Origin: Escherichia hormaechei_A
Lineage (GTDB): Bacteria; Pseudomonadota; Gammaproteobacteria; Enterobacterales; Enterobacteriaceae
DNA length: 64,000 nucleotides
NCBI GenBank assembly: GCA_042434945.1
Contig: CP170191.1
Location: 1,922,001-1,986,000, forward strand
Direction of reading: 5' to 3'
The position numbers and the translations under genes were made by a program. Below are positions 56,919 to 64,000 of the stretch, one piece after another. The notes below the pieces were generated by a model, which made no database searches, had not been told where the DNA came from, and was given only the letters and a program-made list of their open reading frames with translations. How positions within the stretch are numbered: position 1 is the first letter of the stretch; every line of letters starts with the position of its first letter.

Positions 56919-58001
56919 TTATCTAATAGCTGTTTCAGTATCAGCATCGAAGAAATGGCACTTATTCATATCGAACTGGATGCCGATATTCTCTCCGGCA
57001 ACGTAATCATCCGCCGCTCCCGCACGGACAACCAGTTCATGCCCACCCACGGTGGCATAAAGCATAAATTCAGCCCCGGTCAGCTCAGCAACGCTGATCT
57101 TCGCCGTGATGTTTTCACCGCTTCGCTGTGCGGTGAGAATGTCTTCCGGACGGATCCCAAAGACAACCGCTTTACGCTGGTAACCTTGCGCATTCAGTAC
57201 GGTCAGCTTGTCTTCCGGGATCTCCAGATGCAGAGTTTCCGTCACAAAGTAGCGGTCGTCGATTGCGCCACGAATGAAGTTCATCGCCGGTGAGCCAATA
57301 AACCCTGCAACGAACATATTCGCCGGCTCGTTGTAGACCTGCTTCGGCGCGCCCACCTGCTGAATGATGCCGTCCTTTAAAATCACGATGCGGGTCGCCA
57401 TCGTCATGGCTTCCGTCTGATCGTGCGTCACGTAAATCATGGTGGTATTAAGCTTCTGGTGCAGCTTGCTGATTTCAGCGCGCATCTGCACGCGAAGTTT
57501 GGCATCGAGGTTGGATAAAGGCTCATCCATCAGGAAGACCCCCGCTTCGCGCACTATCGCCCTGCCTAACGCCACGCGCTGGCGCTGACCGCCGGACAAC
57601 GCGCCAGGTTTACGCTGGAGATAGTCGCGCAAGCCCAGGATCTGTGCCGCCCAGGTAACGCGTTCTTCAATGACGGAGGGCGCAATTTTTTGCATTTTCA
57701 GGCCAAACGCCATGTTGTCGTAGACTGTCATATGCGGATAGAGCGCATAGTTCTGGAAGACCATCGCGATATCACGGGACTTGGCGGGAACATCATTCAT
57801 GCAAACCCCGTCAATAATCAGTTCACCCGCGCTGATCTCCTCAAGGCCGGCAATCATTCGCAGCGTCGTGGATTTCCCACAGCCCGATGGACCGACGAAG
57901 ACAATAAATTCTTTGTCTTCAATTTCGAGGTTGAAATCCTTCACCACGTGGACCTGGTTATCATAGATTTTCTGAATGTGTTTCAGAGACAGTTGAGCCA
58001 T
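56919..58001 (-). CDS. ycjV: Sugar ABC transporter ATPase (UgpC/MalK type)
   Basis: A 360-residue ATPase with Walker A GPSGCGKST, signature LSGGQRQRVALGRA, Walker B VFLMDEP and a C-terminal MalK-like regulatory (TOBE) domain of about 120 residues. In E. coli K-12 ycjV is a truncated pseudogene; here the gene is full length. It would energise the YcjN-O-P importer encoded upstream (beyond the right edge). Confidence 0.93.
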   Translation of the reverse strand: MAQLSLKHIQKIYDNQVHVVKDFNLEIEDKEFIVFVGPSGCGKSTTLRMIAGLEEISAGELIIDGVCMNDVPAKSRDIAMVFQNYALYPHMTVYDNMAFGLKMQKIAPSVIEERVTWAAQILGLRDYLQRKPGALSGGQRQRVALGRAIVREAGVFLMDEPLSNLDAKLRVQMRAEISKLHQKLNTTMIYVTHDQTEAMTMATRIVILKDGIIQQVGAPKQVYNEPANMFVAGFIGSPAMNFIRGAIDDRYFVTETLHLEIPEDKLTVLNAQGYQRKAVVFGIRPEDILTAQRSGENITAKISVAELTGAEFMLYATVGGHELVVRAGAADDYVAGENIGIQFDMNKCHFFDADTETAIR

Positions 58002-58014
58002 TATTAATTCCTTA

Positions 58015-58680
58015 TCAATACGCCCGGGATGCCCAGAACGCCGTCAGGCGTTCCCAGGTCAGCTCCCGCGTTGAATGAAGTTGTAATCCCGCATGGTTCA
58101 GGCCAGGCCCAATCCCGACCGACAGCATTCCTGCGGCGTTAATCGCATCTACTCCTGCGGCGGCATCTTCGATACCAATGGCCTCTTCAGGACGCACGTT
58201 CAGTCCTTTACAGGCCGCAAGGAAGATTTCCGGGTCCGGCTTTGAGCGGCAAATGCGCGAAGCATCGGCGCAAAAATCGAAAGCCTGATGAATACCCAAC
58301 GCGTGCACAATCCCAGGAGCATTAAGCGATACGGATGCCAGTCCAATTTTGACCTTCGCGGCGCGAATATCCGCCAGCACGTCGCGAATACCCGGCAGCA
58401 GCGAATCCTGCGTCAGTGATGCCAGCGACTGGACGTAAAGCGCGTTTTTTTTCGTCGCCAGCGCCAGGCGCTGCTCGTCACTGAACATCCCCTCTTTCCC
58501 GCCATGTTTCAGAATGCGCTGGAGGGAGTCCATACGGCTTATTCCCTTCAGCTGTTCGTTAAATACTTCATCGAAGGTGATACCAATCTCCTCCGCCACG
58601 GCGCGCCAGGCCAGAAAGTGAAGATGAGCGGTATCGGTGATGACCCCGTCCAGATCGAATACAACAGCGTTAAGCGTCAT
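58015..58680 (-). CDS. pgmB: Beta-phosphoglucomutase
   Basis: A 221-residue HAD-superfamily enzyme (ycjU) interconverting beta-D-glucose 1-phosphate and glucose 6-phosphate. The nucleophile motif DLDGVITDT has Asp9 and Asp11, and SKPDPEIFLAA is the third HAD motif. It uses the beta-glucose 1-phosphate released by the phosphorylase YcjT. The start at 58680 overlaps the ycjT end by 11 bp; the longer reading upstream is not needed for the fold. Confidence 0.93.
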   Translation of the reverse strand: MTLNAVVFDLDGVITDTAHLHFLAWRAVAEEIGITFDEVFNEQLKGISRMDSLQRILKHGGKEGMFSDEQRLALATKKNALYVQSLASLTQDSLLPGIRDVLADIRAAKVKIGLASVSLNAPGIVHALGIHQAFDFCADASRICRSKPDPEIFLAACKGLNVRPEEAIGIEDAAAGVDAINAAGMLSVGIGPGLNHAGLQLHSTRELTWERLTAFWASRAY

Positions 58681-60949
58681 GGCGCCCCTCCGTGGTAGCG
58701 GTCCCATTAACAGATGCAAGAAAGTCCTTACGCTCACAAACCTTTCGCCCTGATACGTGCAGCGTTTTACCCCACAGCGTCAACGTGACAGGTGCGGTGG
58801 TTTCGATGGTTAACTGGCCATCTTCACAGGTAATATGCATTGTTGCGTCCCGCCACCGCAGCGGAAAGGCGAGTTTCTGCCAGTGAGCAGGCAGCTTCGG
58901 CGCAAGATGCAGCTCCCCTTCGCTAATGTGCAGGCCAGCAAAACCCTGAATGGCGCCCAACCAGATCGCACCGGTGGCGGCGGCATGAATACCATCATCG
59001 CTGCTGTGCGGGTCGTCTCCCAGGTCAATGGCGATACCATCGCGCCAGAAGGCATACGCCCCCTCGGTGTCACCGCAGCATGCGAGCACAATGCCGTGAA
59101 TGGCTTTACTCAGGGATGAATCATGGATCGTGCGTGGCTCGTAGAACGCCAGATTGGCGGCACATTGCTGCGGCGTAAACCGTTCCGGCAGCAGGTAGTT
59201 AAGCATCACCACGTCGGCCTGCTTCAGGATCTGCATCTCGTTCACTTCCGCGCGAGAGTAATCAAGCAGAATGGTTTGCTTACCCGCTTTGGCTTTATAG
59301 CGGCTCAGATCGATGGCAGGTTTTGCCATGAAGGTATCATCCTGCGGGATCACACCCTCTGCGTCGGCCTCTGGCAGCCACAGACGCGCCAGAAACGTCC
59401 CGGCATTCTCCGTAAAACGCGCATCTTCACGCCCAAACATCGCCATAAACTGACGCGCGCAGGCAACGTTGTGCCAGGCCAGATAGTTGGTGTAGGCATT
59501 GTTGTTGACATGCTCGGTGTATTCATCCGGTCCGATCACGTCATGGATCTCAAGACGACCATTAATTTCCGTCGCGCGTCCCATCCAGAACGAAGCGGTT
59601 TCCATCAGCAGCGTCAGGCCCTCATTGCGCATAAAGGCATCGTCGTGTGTTGCCTGCCAGTAAGCGACAACGGCCCAGGCAATATCTGCCACGATGTGAT
59701 GTTCAGCGAGTGCGGAGGCGACCTTCTGGCGAACCCCGGTGCGGATGTTAATGGCCGCGAATTCTGGCGTCTCTTCCTGTCCGCTGGCGGCGCTTTCCCA
59801 CGGGAACAACGCGCCCGGCCAACCGTTACGGCGTGCTTTTTCACGCGCGCCCGAAAGATTGAGCCAGCGATAGCGCAGCAGACTGCGGGCAATCTGTGGA
59901 CGGGTAAACAGATGGAACGGCAGCAGGAAAATTTCGGTATCCCAGAAGACGTGTCCCTTATACCCCTCACCCGTCAGCCCTTTCGCCGCAATACTGCTTC
60001 GCTCATCATGAGCAGGCGTCATTGTCGTCAGATGCCAGACGGCGTAATCCAGCGCCAGCTGATCCTGCTGTTCTGCACAAGTCACTTCCACCCGAGCATC
60101 ACGCCAGACCGCTTCCCAGGCGTACGCTGAGCTCTCAAGCAACGCATCGTAGCCTCTTGCCGCGCAGTCTTTGAGATCGGCCAGCGCGTTGCGGGCGAAA
60201 GACTCCTGCGAGAGCGATTTATCGCAGCGATGCGTCAGCCAGACGATTTTTTCAAGCGTGACAGTGTCACCTTGCGAGATAGTCAGAGAATGATGAACGC
60301 TGAGGCGACGATTTTTGGCGGTGAAACAACTGTCGCTCTTAGCGGAGAGCTGACAAAACGCCGAAACAACAACTTCAGACGCCCGGTCCTGCGTTTCATA
60401 CACACCCTGCATGTAGTGCTGGTCAAAGACCCTTACCGAGATTTCATCCAGATGCTGCCTGCCGCTGTTCGTTTGTGTCGCATCTATGCCGGTTTTCAGC
60501 ACGGCCTGAGCGGCGCCGTCAAGCGGTGTGATCGAGAGCTGCATTGCCACTAAGGGCAACTGGTCCAGCGAAACAAAACGACGGCTTTCCAGGCGATAGC
60601 GTTTTCCGTCCGGCGAACGCCAGACAACATTACGATGCAGTTCGCCGTTAGCAAAGGCCAGCTCGCGTTGCCACTCAAGAATTTCGCCTGAAAGGAGCGT
60701 GAAATTGATGCCGTCCAGCTCAACTTCAATCCCGGTGACATCCGGCAGATTGATCAGCTCAGTGGTTTCGTTGCGTCCCGCGCGATGATACAGCCCCGCG
60801 AGGTACATGCCTCTGGTCTGCTGGGTGTAATCTTCTTCATGCGTGGCGCGCATGCCCATGTAGCCATTGCCGCAGGCCATAATGGACGCGTACTTATTCA
60901 GGCTATGCGGGCAAAAGCCCGGATCGGTTAATACAGACTGGTTCAGCAT
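58670..60949 (-). CDS. ycjT: Kojibiose phosphorylase (GH65)
   Basis: A 759-residue glycoside hydrolase family 65 phosphorylase. E. coli YcjT splits kojibiose with phosphate into glucose and beta-glucose 1-phosphate. The general acid glutamate is in HDVIGPDEYTEHVNNNAY; KGLTGEGYKGHVFWDTEIF lines the active site, and LLDYSRAEVNEMQILKQADV and EPRTIHDSSLSK are further conserved GH65 blocks. The ATG overlaps the ycjS stop in ATGCTGA. It is clearly diverged from the K-12 protein although all catalytic segments are kept. Confidence 0.94.
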   Translation of the reverse strand: MLNQSVLTDPGFCPHSLNKYASIMACGNGYMGMRATHEEDYTQQTRGMYLAGLYHRAGRNETTELINLPDVTGIEVELDGINFTLLSGEILEWQRELAFANGELHRNVVWRSPDGKRYRLESRRFVSLDQLPLVAMQLSITPLDGAAQAVLKTGIDATQTNSGRQHLDEISVRVFDQHYMQGVYETQDRASEVVVSAFCQLSAKSDSCFTAKNRRLSVHHSLTISQGDTVTLEKIVWLTHRCDKSLSQESFARNALADLKDCAARGYDALLESSAYAWEAVWRDARVEVTCAEQQDQLALDYAVWHLTTMTPAHDERSSIAAKGLTGEGYKGHVFWDTEIFLLPFHLFTRPQIARSLLRYRWLNLSGAREKARRNGWPGALFPWESAASGQEETPEFAAINIRTGVRQKVASALAEHHIVADIAWAVVAYWQATHDDAFMRNEGLTLLMETASFWMGRATEINGRLEIHDVIGPDEYTEHVNNNAYTNYLAWHNVACARQFMAMFGREDARFTENAGTFLARLWLPEADAEGVIPQDDTFMAKPAIDLSRYKAKAGKQTILLDYSRAEVNEMQILKQADVVMLNYLLPERFTPQQCAANLAFYEPRTIHDSSLSKAIHGIVLACCGDTEGAYAFWRDGIAIDLGDDPHSSDDGIHAAATGAIWLGAIQGFAGLHISEGELHLAPKLPAHWQKLAFPLRWRDATMHITCEDGQLTIETTAPVTLTLWGKTLHVSGRKVCERKDFLASVNGTATTEGRHDA

Positions 60950-61998
60950 AACGTCACGCTTTCCCCTGTTTCCGCGGCTTCATATAACGCCGCGACTAAT
61001 TGCTGGATCACCAGCCCCTGCTCCGCATCGGCAATCATGACCGGCTCGCCCATTACGTGGCGAACAAACGCGTCCATACTGCGCAGATGTCTCCGATCGT
61101 CAGCTTCTTCACGCTGGGTCAGCGTCTGCAAAATACCGGCTTCGTCGTTATAAATGTGTGCCGGGAACAGCGTTGCACCCGCCTTCTCACCGCAGAAAGA
61201 GACGTTCATGATCGACTGCTCGCAGATATTAAGCGCAAAAGAGGTGTCCAGACGCAGAATGCCACCGTTGCAGAACTCAATCGTGCCAAACAGGGCATCT
61301 TCCACGGTAAACTGCGCAGGATCCCATTCGCCAAACTGGCCGGTGTGTTTCCGGTTCCCCAGTCTCTGGAAGCTGTGCGCGGTTACCCGCTTAACGGCCG
61401 GGAAACCCAGCACGTACATCGCGGCATCCAGCATATGAATGCCGATATCGATCAGCGGCCCGCCGCCCTGAAGCGATTTATTGGTGAACACGCCCCACCC
61501 CGGCACACCGCAGCGACGCAGCGCCTGCGCGGAGGTGAAGTAAATTTCACCGAGCGTTCCGTTCATAACCGCATCGCGCAGGAGCTGGGTATCCAGGGCA
61601 AAGCGATGGTGAAAATCGTACGCGAGGACTTTTCCAGCCTTGCGCGCCGCGAGACGCATCTCATCCGCCTGGTGCGGCGTCATCGCCGGCGGCTTTTCAC
61701 ACATCACATGACAGCCTGCTTCGAGAGCCGCCATCACATGTTCAAAATGGAACCGGTTAGGCGAACAGACGCTCACCACATCCGGTTTTACTTCCTGCAA
61801 CATCTCGTGAGCGTCCTGCCATGCCGATGGAATAGCATAACGTTCCGCGAACGCCTGTGCCTGCTCAAGGCGGCTGTCCATGACAGCCACCATTTGAACA
61901 TCACTGCGCGTGGCGTAATACGAGGCATGCACTTTGTCTGCAACCTGCCCGGCGCCAATGATGGCGACGCGCAGAGGCAAAGGTGTAGAAGCACTCAT
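60943..61998 (-). CDS. ycjS: NAD-dependent glucoside 3-dehydrogenase
   Basis: A 351-residue Gfo/Idh/MocA oxidoreductase with a Rossmann motif VAIIGAGQVADKVH and the catalytic EKP in MCEKPPAMTP. E. coli YcjS oxidises D-glucosides at C3, acting with YcjQ and the isomerase-like YcjR. The start at 61998 (MSASTPLPLRVAIIG) has AAGGA upstream at somewhat long spacing. An ATG at 62019 that overlaps the ycjR stop as ATGCTAA is a real alternative. Confidence 0.9.
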   Translation of the reverse strand: MSASTPLPLRVAIIGAGQVADKVHASYYATRSDVQMVAVMDSRLEQAQAFAERYAIPSAWQDAHEMLQEVKPDVVSVCSPNRFHFEHVMAALEAGCHVMCEKPPAMTPHQADEMRLAARKAGKVLAYDFHHRFALDTQLLRDAVMNGTLGEIYFTSAQALRRCGVPGWGVFTNKSLQGGGPLIDIGIHMLDAAMYVLGFPAVKRVTAHSFQRLGNRKHTGQFGEWDPAQFTVEDALFGTIEFCNGGILRLDTSFALNICEQSIMNVSFCGEKAGATLFPAHIYNDEAGILQTLTQREEADDRRHLRSMDAFVRHVMGEPVMIADAEQGLVIQQLVAALYEAAETGESVTLC

Positions 61999-62012
61999 CA
62001 CGCTCGTCATCC

Positions 62013-62801
62013 TTAGCATTCACGCAAGTAAGTGAGAGAGTCCTTATAGGACTGAGCCGGATCGTCGGCACGCACCCGGCAATCGTACACTACATAGCCC
62101 TGATAGTTATCCGCGCGCAGCTGTTCAAACAGCGCGTGGAAATCCAGGGTGCCGCTGCCCGGCTGGTAGCGATGGTTATCCGCAATATGCACATGACCGA
62201 GCAGGTCGCGGTTGTCATGCAGCGCCTGCGCCAGGTTATCTTCTTCGATATTCATGTGATAGAAATCGCCGATAATCTGTACATGTTTAAGATCGTTTTC
62301 GACGATGTAACGGCGGGCATCGGCGAGGGTGTTGATCATATGATCCTGATAGCGGTTTAACGGTTCGAGATACACCACGGTTCCGGTACGCGCGGCGACC
62401 TGTTCCAGTACGCGCAGGGAATCACTCACCATTTTGCGGTCGCCGTCCAGGCTACGCGGCGAGGTCATCGGCGGTAAGCGGAAGGTAAACATGCCCCACG
62501 CAGCCGGAACGACGATGCCTTTACCGCCCACTTCTGCCAGCGCTTCGAGAATGCGCTCGATCTGCTTTAAGCCATTAAGACGACGCTCTTCGATAAAGTC
62601 GCCAATCCATCCGTCATAGCCACCGCAGGCGGTGGTCACCGGTAAACCGGTTTCTTTGATCGCCGCTTTGACTTCTTCGATGTTGTTAACCAGCAGTTTG
62701 CCGTCAATCTCAAAACCATCGAAGCCCATCTCTTTGATATAACGAAATTTCTCCAGAATGTTTTCCGGAAAGAACGCCTGATTCTGTGTGCCGATTTTCA
62801 T
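62013..62801 (-). CDS. ycjR: YcjR sugar epimerase/isomerase-like protein
   Basis: A 262-residue TIM-barrel protein of the xylose isomerase-like family (AP endonuclease 2 superfamily) starting MKIGTQNQAFFPENILEKF. E. coli YcjR is reported as a 3-keto-D-glucoside epimerase. Glu in VVYLEPLNRY and His in GHVHIADNHRY are typical metal ligands. The start at 62801 is chosen because AAGGA is well placed and homologues begin here; an ATG three codons earlier abuts the ribosome site. Most of the protein looks identical to E. coli, but the last 25 residues (YDCRVRADDPAQSYKDS) are not. Confidence 0.92.
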   Translation of the reverse strand: MKIGTQNQAFFPENILEKFRYIKEMGFDGFEIDGKLLVNNIEEVKAAIKETGLPVTTACGGYDGWIGDFIEERRLNGLKQIERILEALAEVGGKGIVVPAAWGMFTFRLPPMTSPRSLDGDRKMVSDSLRVLEQVAARTGTVVYLEPLNRYQDHMINTLADARRYIVENDLKHVQIIGDFYHMNIEEDNLAQALHDNRDLLGHVHIADNHRYQPGSGTLDFHALFEQLRADNYQGYVVYDCRVRADDPAQSYKDSLTYLREC

Positions 62802-62819
62802 TTTTTTCATTCCTTTGAA

Positions 62820-63872
62820 TTAAAACGTAACGCCCATTTTGATGCTCTGTTCCGGATGCTGGTCGACATACTGCATATAGCTTTCCGGGCTATTGGCAAA
62901 GGTCACCACCGGGTCGATTAAATCTTCGCAATTGAGATAACCGTTCATCAGCAGTTCCCAACAGGTTTCTTCAATACGCTTGCGGCTCCAGCGCGGATAA
63001 TCCGGGTTCGGTTCGCTGCACGCGCGAGAGAAGACAATTTTGGCGTTATTGAAATGCGCTTCGCGTCCGAGGTTAAAACCTTCGGCAAACGGCTTGGCAA
63101 ACGCGACATAGGAGATGGTGCCGCCATAAGCCAGACCGCGGAGCGCCGATTGCAGCGCGTCGGCGTAGCCGCTGGTTTCGATAATCACATCGGCACCCTG
63201 CTTGCCGGTCAGCGTTTTGATCTCTTTACCTACATCAGTGCCGATGGGGTTAAGGCAGAAATCCGCGCCGTGGCGACGGGCAATATCACAGCGATGGGCG
63301 ATAGGATCGACGCCAATCACCACAGAAGCGCCAGCGCGTTTAGCCAGTTGGATGGCAATTTGACCGATTGCGCCAAGCCCTACCACCACCACAAAATCCC
63401 CTACGCGCACGTTGGCATCGCGCACGCCGCTCATGGCAAACTGCGCCGGGTCGTAGCAGACGGCGTTTTTCCAGGAGCTGCCTTGCGGCATTTTGCGCAG
63501 CTTGTAGTTATTCACTGCGTTAATGATGACCGTCTCGGAGAGCGGGCCGTAGCCGCATACGCTGTCGCCCACCGCGTAGTCGGTAACGTCGCTGCCGCAC
63601 TCGATAATGTCGCCAACCACCATGTTGCCAAGCTGGAATTTGCCAAACTCAATGCCGCGCGGCGCATCTGCCGGACGCGGAGTGAACATCTGCCATTCGC
63701 CGTTAAAGTCTTCATCAATAAACGGGCTGGCGGCGCGGAAGTCGACCACTTCCGTTCCGTGTTTCGGTGCGCCGAAACGCACGCGGATCTTCACTTCATT
63801 AGCTAAAATCGCCCGATCTTCATACTCAACCAGCGCAGCAACACGCGGTGCTGTGGCTACTAACTTTTTCAT
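62820..63872 (-). CDS. ycjQ: Zinc-type alcohol dehydrogenase-like glucoside 3-dehydrogenase
   Basis: A 350-residue medium-chain dehydrogenase with the nucleotide-binding turn VVVVGLGAIGQIA. E. coli YcjQ reduces 3-keto-glucosides to D-glucosides, reversing the YcjS step after epimerisation. AAGGAGTTTTAA precedes the ATG. The protein reads essentially identical to K-12 YcjQ from memory. It lies 18 bp upstream of ycjR. Confidence 0.94.
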   Translation of the reverse strand: MKKLVATAPRVAALVEYEDRAILANEVKIRVRFGAPKHGTEVVDFRAASPFIDEDFNGEWQMFTPRPADAPRGIEFGKFQLGNMVVGDIIECGSDVTDYAVGDSVCGYGPLSETVIINAVNNYKLRKMPQGSSWKNAVCYDPAQFAMSGVRDANVRVGDFVVVVGLGAIGQIAIQLAKRAGASVVIGVDPIAHRCDIARRHGADFCLNPIGTDVGKEIKTLTGKQGADVIIETSGYADALQSALRGLAYGGTISYVAFAKPFAEGFNLGREAHFNNAKIVFSRACSEPNPDYPRWSRKRIEETCWELLMNGYLNCEDLIDPVVTFANSPESYMQYVDQHPEQSIKMGVTF

Positions 63873-63902
63873 TTAAAACTCCTTGTAAAGAAACTGGCCG
63901 CT

Positions 63903-64000
63903 TTAGCCCTTCACGCCACCGGCGGTCAAACCACTCTTAATAAAACGTTCCGAAAGCGCATACATAATCACCACCGGCAATGCGGTCACCAGTGAGGCCG
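63903..64000 (-). CDS. ycjP: Sugar ABC transporter permease YcjP, C-terminal fragment at window edge
   Basis: The last 32 codons read ASLVTALPVVIMYALSERFI followed by KSGLTAGGVKG and stop, the usual end of a MalG-type permease. The rest lies beyond the right edge. With YcjN, YcjO and YcjV it would import glucosides for the operon. Confidence 0.85.
   Translation of the reverse strand, partial: ASLVTALPVVIMYALSERFIKSGLTAGGVKG

Noticed and set aside
59123..60130. A 335-codon plus-strand open frame inside ycjT
   Set aside because: It is fully antisense to conserved GH65 coding sequence and shows no protein family features.
61000..62016. A 338-codon plus-strand open frame opposite ycjS
   Set aside because: It is antisense to a well-conserved oxidoreductase and is explained by high G+C third positions.

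Overview
The window comes from the chromosome of an Enterobacteriaceae member close to Escherichia/Citrobacter. Its core genes keep E. coli order: hslJ-ydbJ, nifJ-micC-ompN, ttcA-dbpA-fnrS-zntB, mppA-mpaA-ycjG-tpx-tyrR-ycjF-ycjX-ycjW-ompG-ycjV-U-T-S-R-Q-P. I cannot name the species. Some proteins (NifJ, TtcA, DbpA, YcjG, Tpx, TyrR, YcjQ, most of YcjR) match E. coli K-12 almost residue for residue from memory. Their neighbours (HslJ, OmpN, MppA, YcjF, YcjT, OmpG) are clearly diverged, so the window reads as a mosaic.

Layout. 1-5.3 kb: the 5' part of ydcR, a YmcF-like zinc-ribbon gene behind a cold-box-like leader, a cyanide-insensitive bd-type oxidase operon (CioA, CioB, DUF2474 peptide), hslJ and ydbJ. 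5.5-10.6 kb: nifJ, the sRNA MicC, and ompN broken by three 1-base indels. 10.6-15.8 kb: a GFA-family enzyme and two small ORFs, a phage integrase 3' relic at the Rac prophage site, ttcA, a REP element, dbpA, the FNR-activated sRNA FnrS with its FNR site, and zntB broken by at least five 1-base indels. 15.9-17.0 kb: a chemoreceptor with almost no periplasmic sensor.

17.3-45.9 kb: a complete type VI secretion system (T6SS), all on the minus strand, transcribed from tssB towards 17 kb: tssB-C-K-L-tagL-hcp-clpV-vgrG-PAAR-effector-immunity-[immunity tail copy]-DUF4123-unknown membrane gene-tssM-A-F-G-J-E-tagA-unknown. All 13 core Tss proteins are present. The cargo is a VasX-like effector with a hydrophobic C-terminus and a translationally coupled membrane immunity candidate. 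The 612-bp leader region holds a perfect FNR palindrome and a sigma70-like promoter. In E. coli, fnr, uspE, ogt and neighbours lie between zntB and mppA; here the T6SS takes their place.

46.5-64 kb: mppA and mpaA (murein peptide uptake and cleavage), ycjG (epimerase, frameshifted), tpx, tyrR with a palindromic TyrR-type operator, the ycjX-ycjF pair behind a sigma32-like promoter, then ycjW, ompG and the kojibiose/glucoside catabolism operon ycjV-U-T-S-R-Q-P, which runs off the window.

Comparisons with E. coli are from memory and need alignment. The ten or so 1-base indels in ompN, zntB and ycjG could be true decay or local sequencing error.
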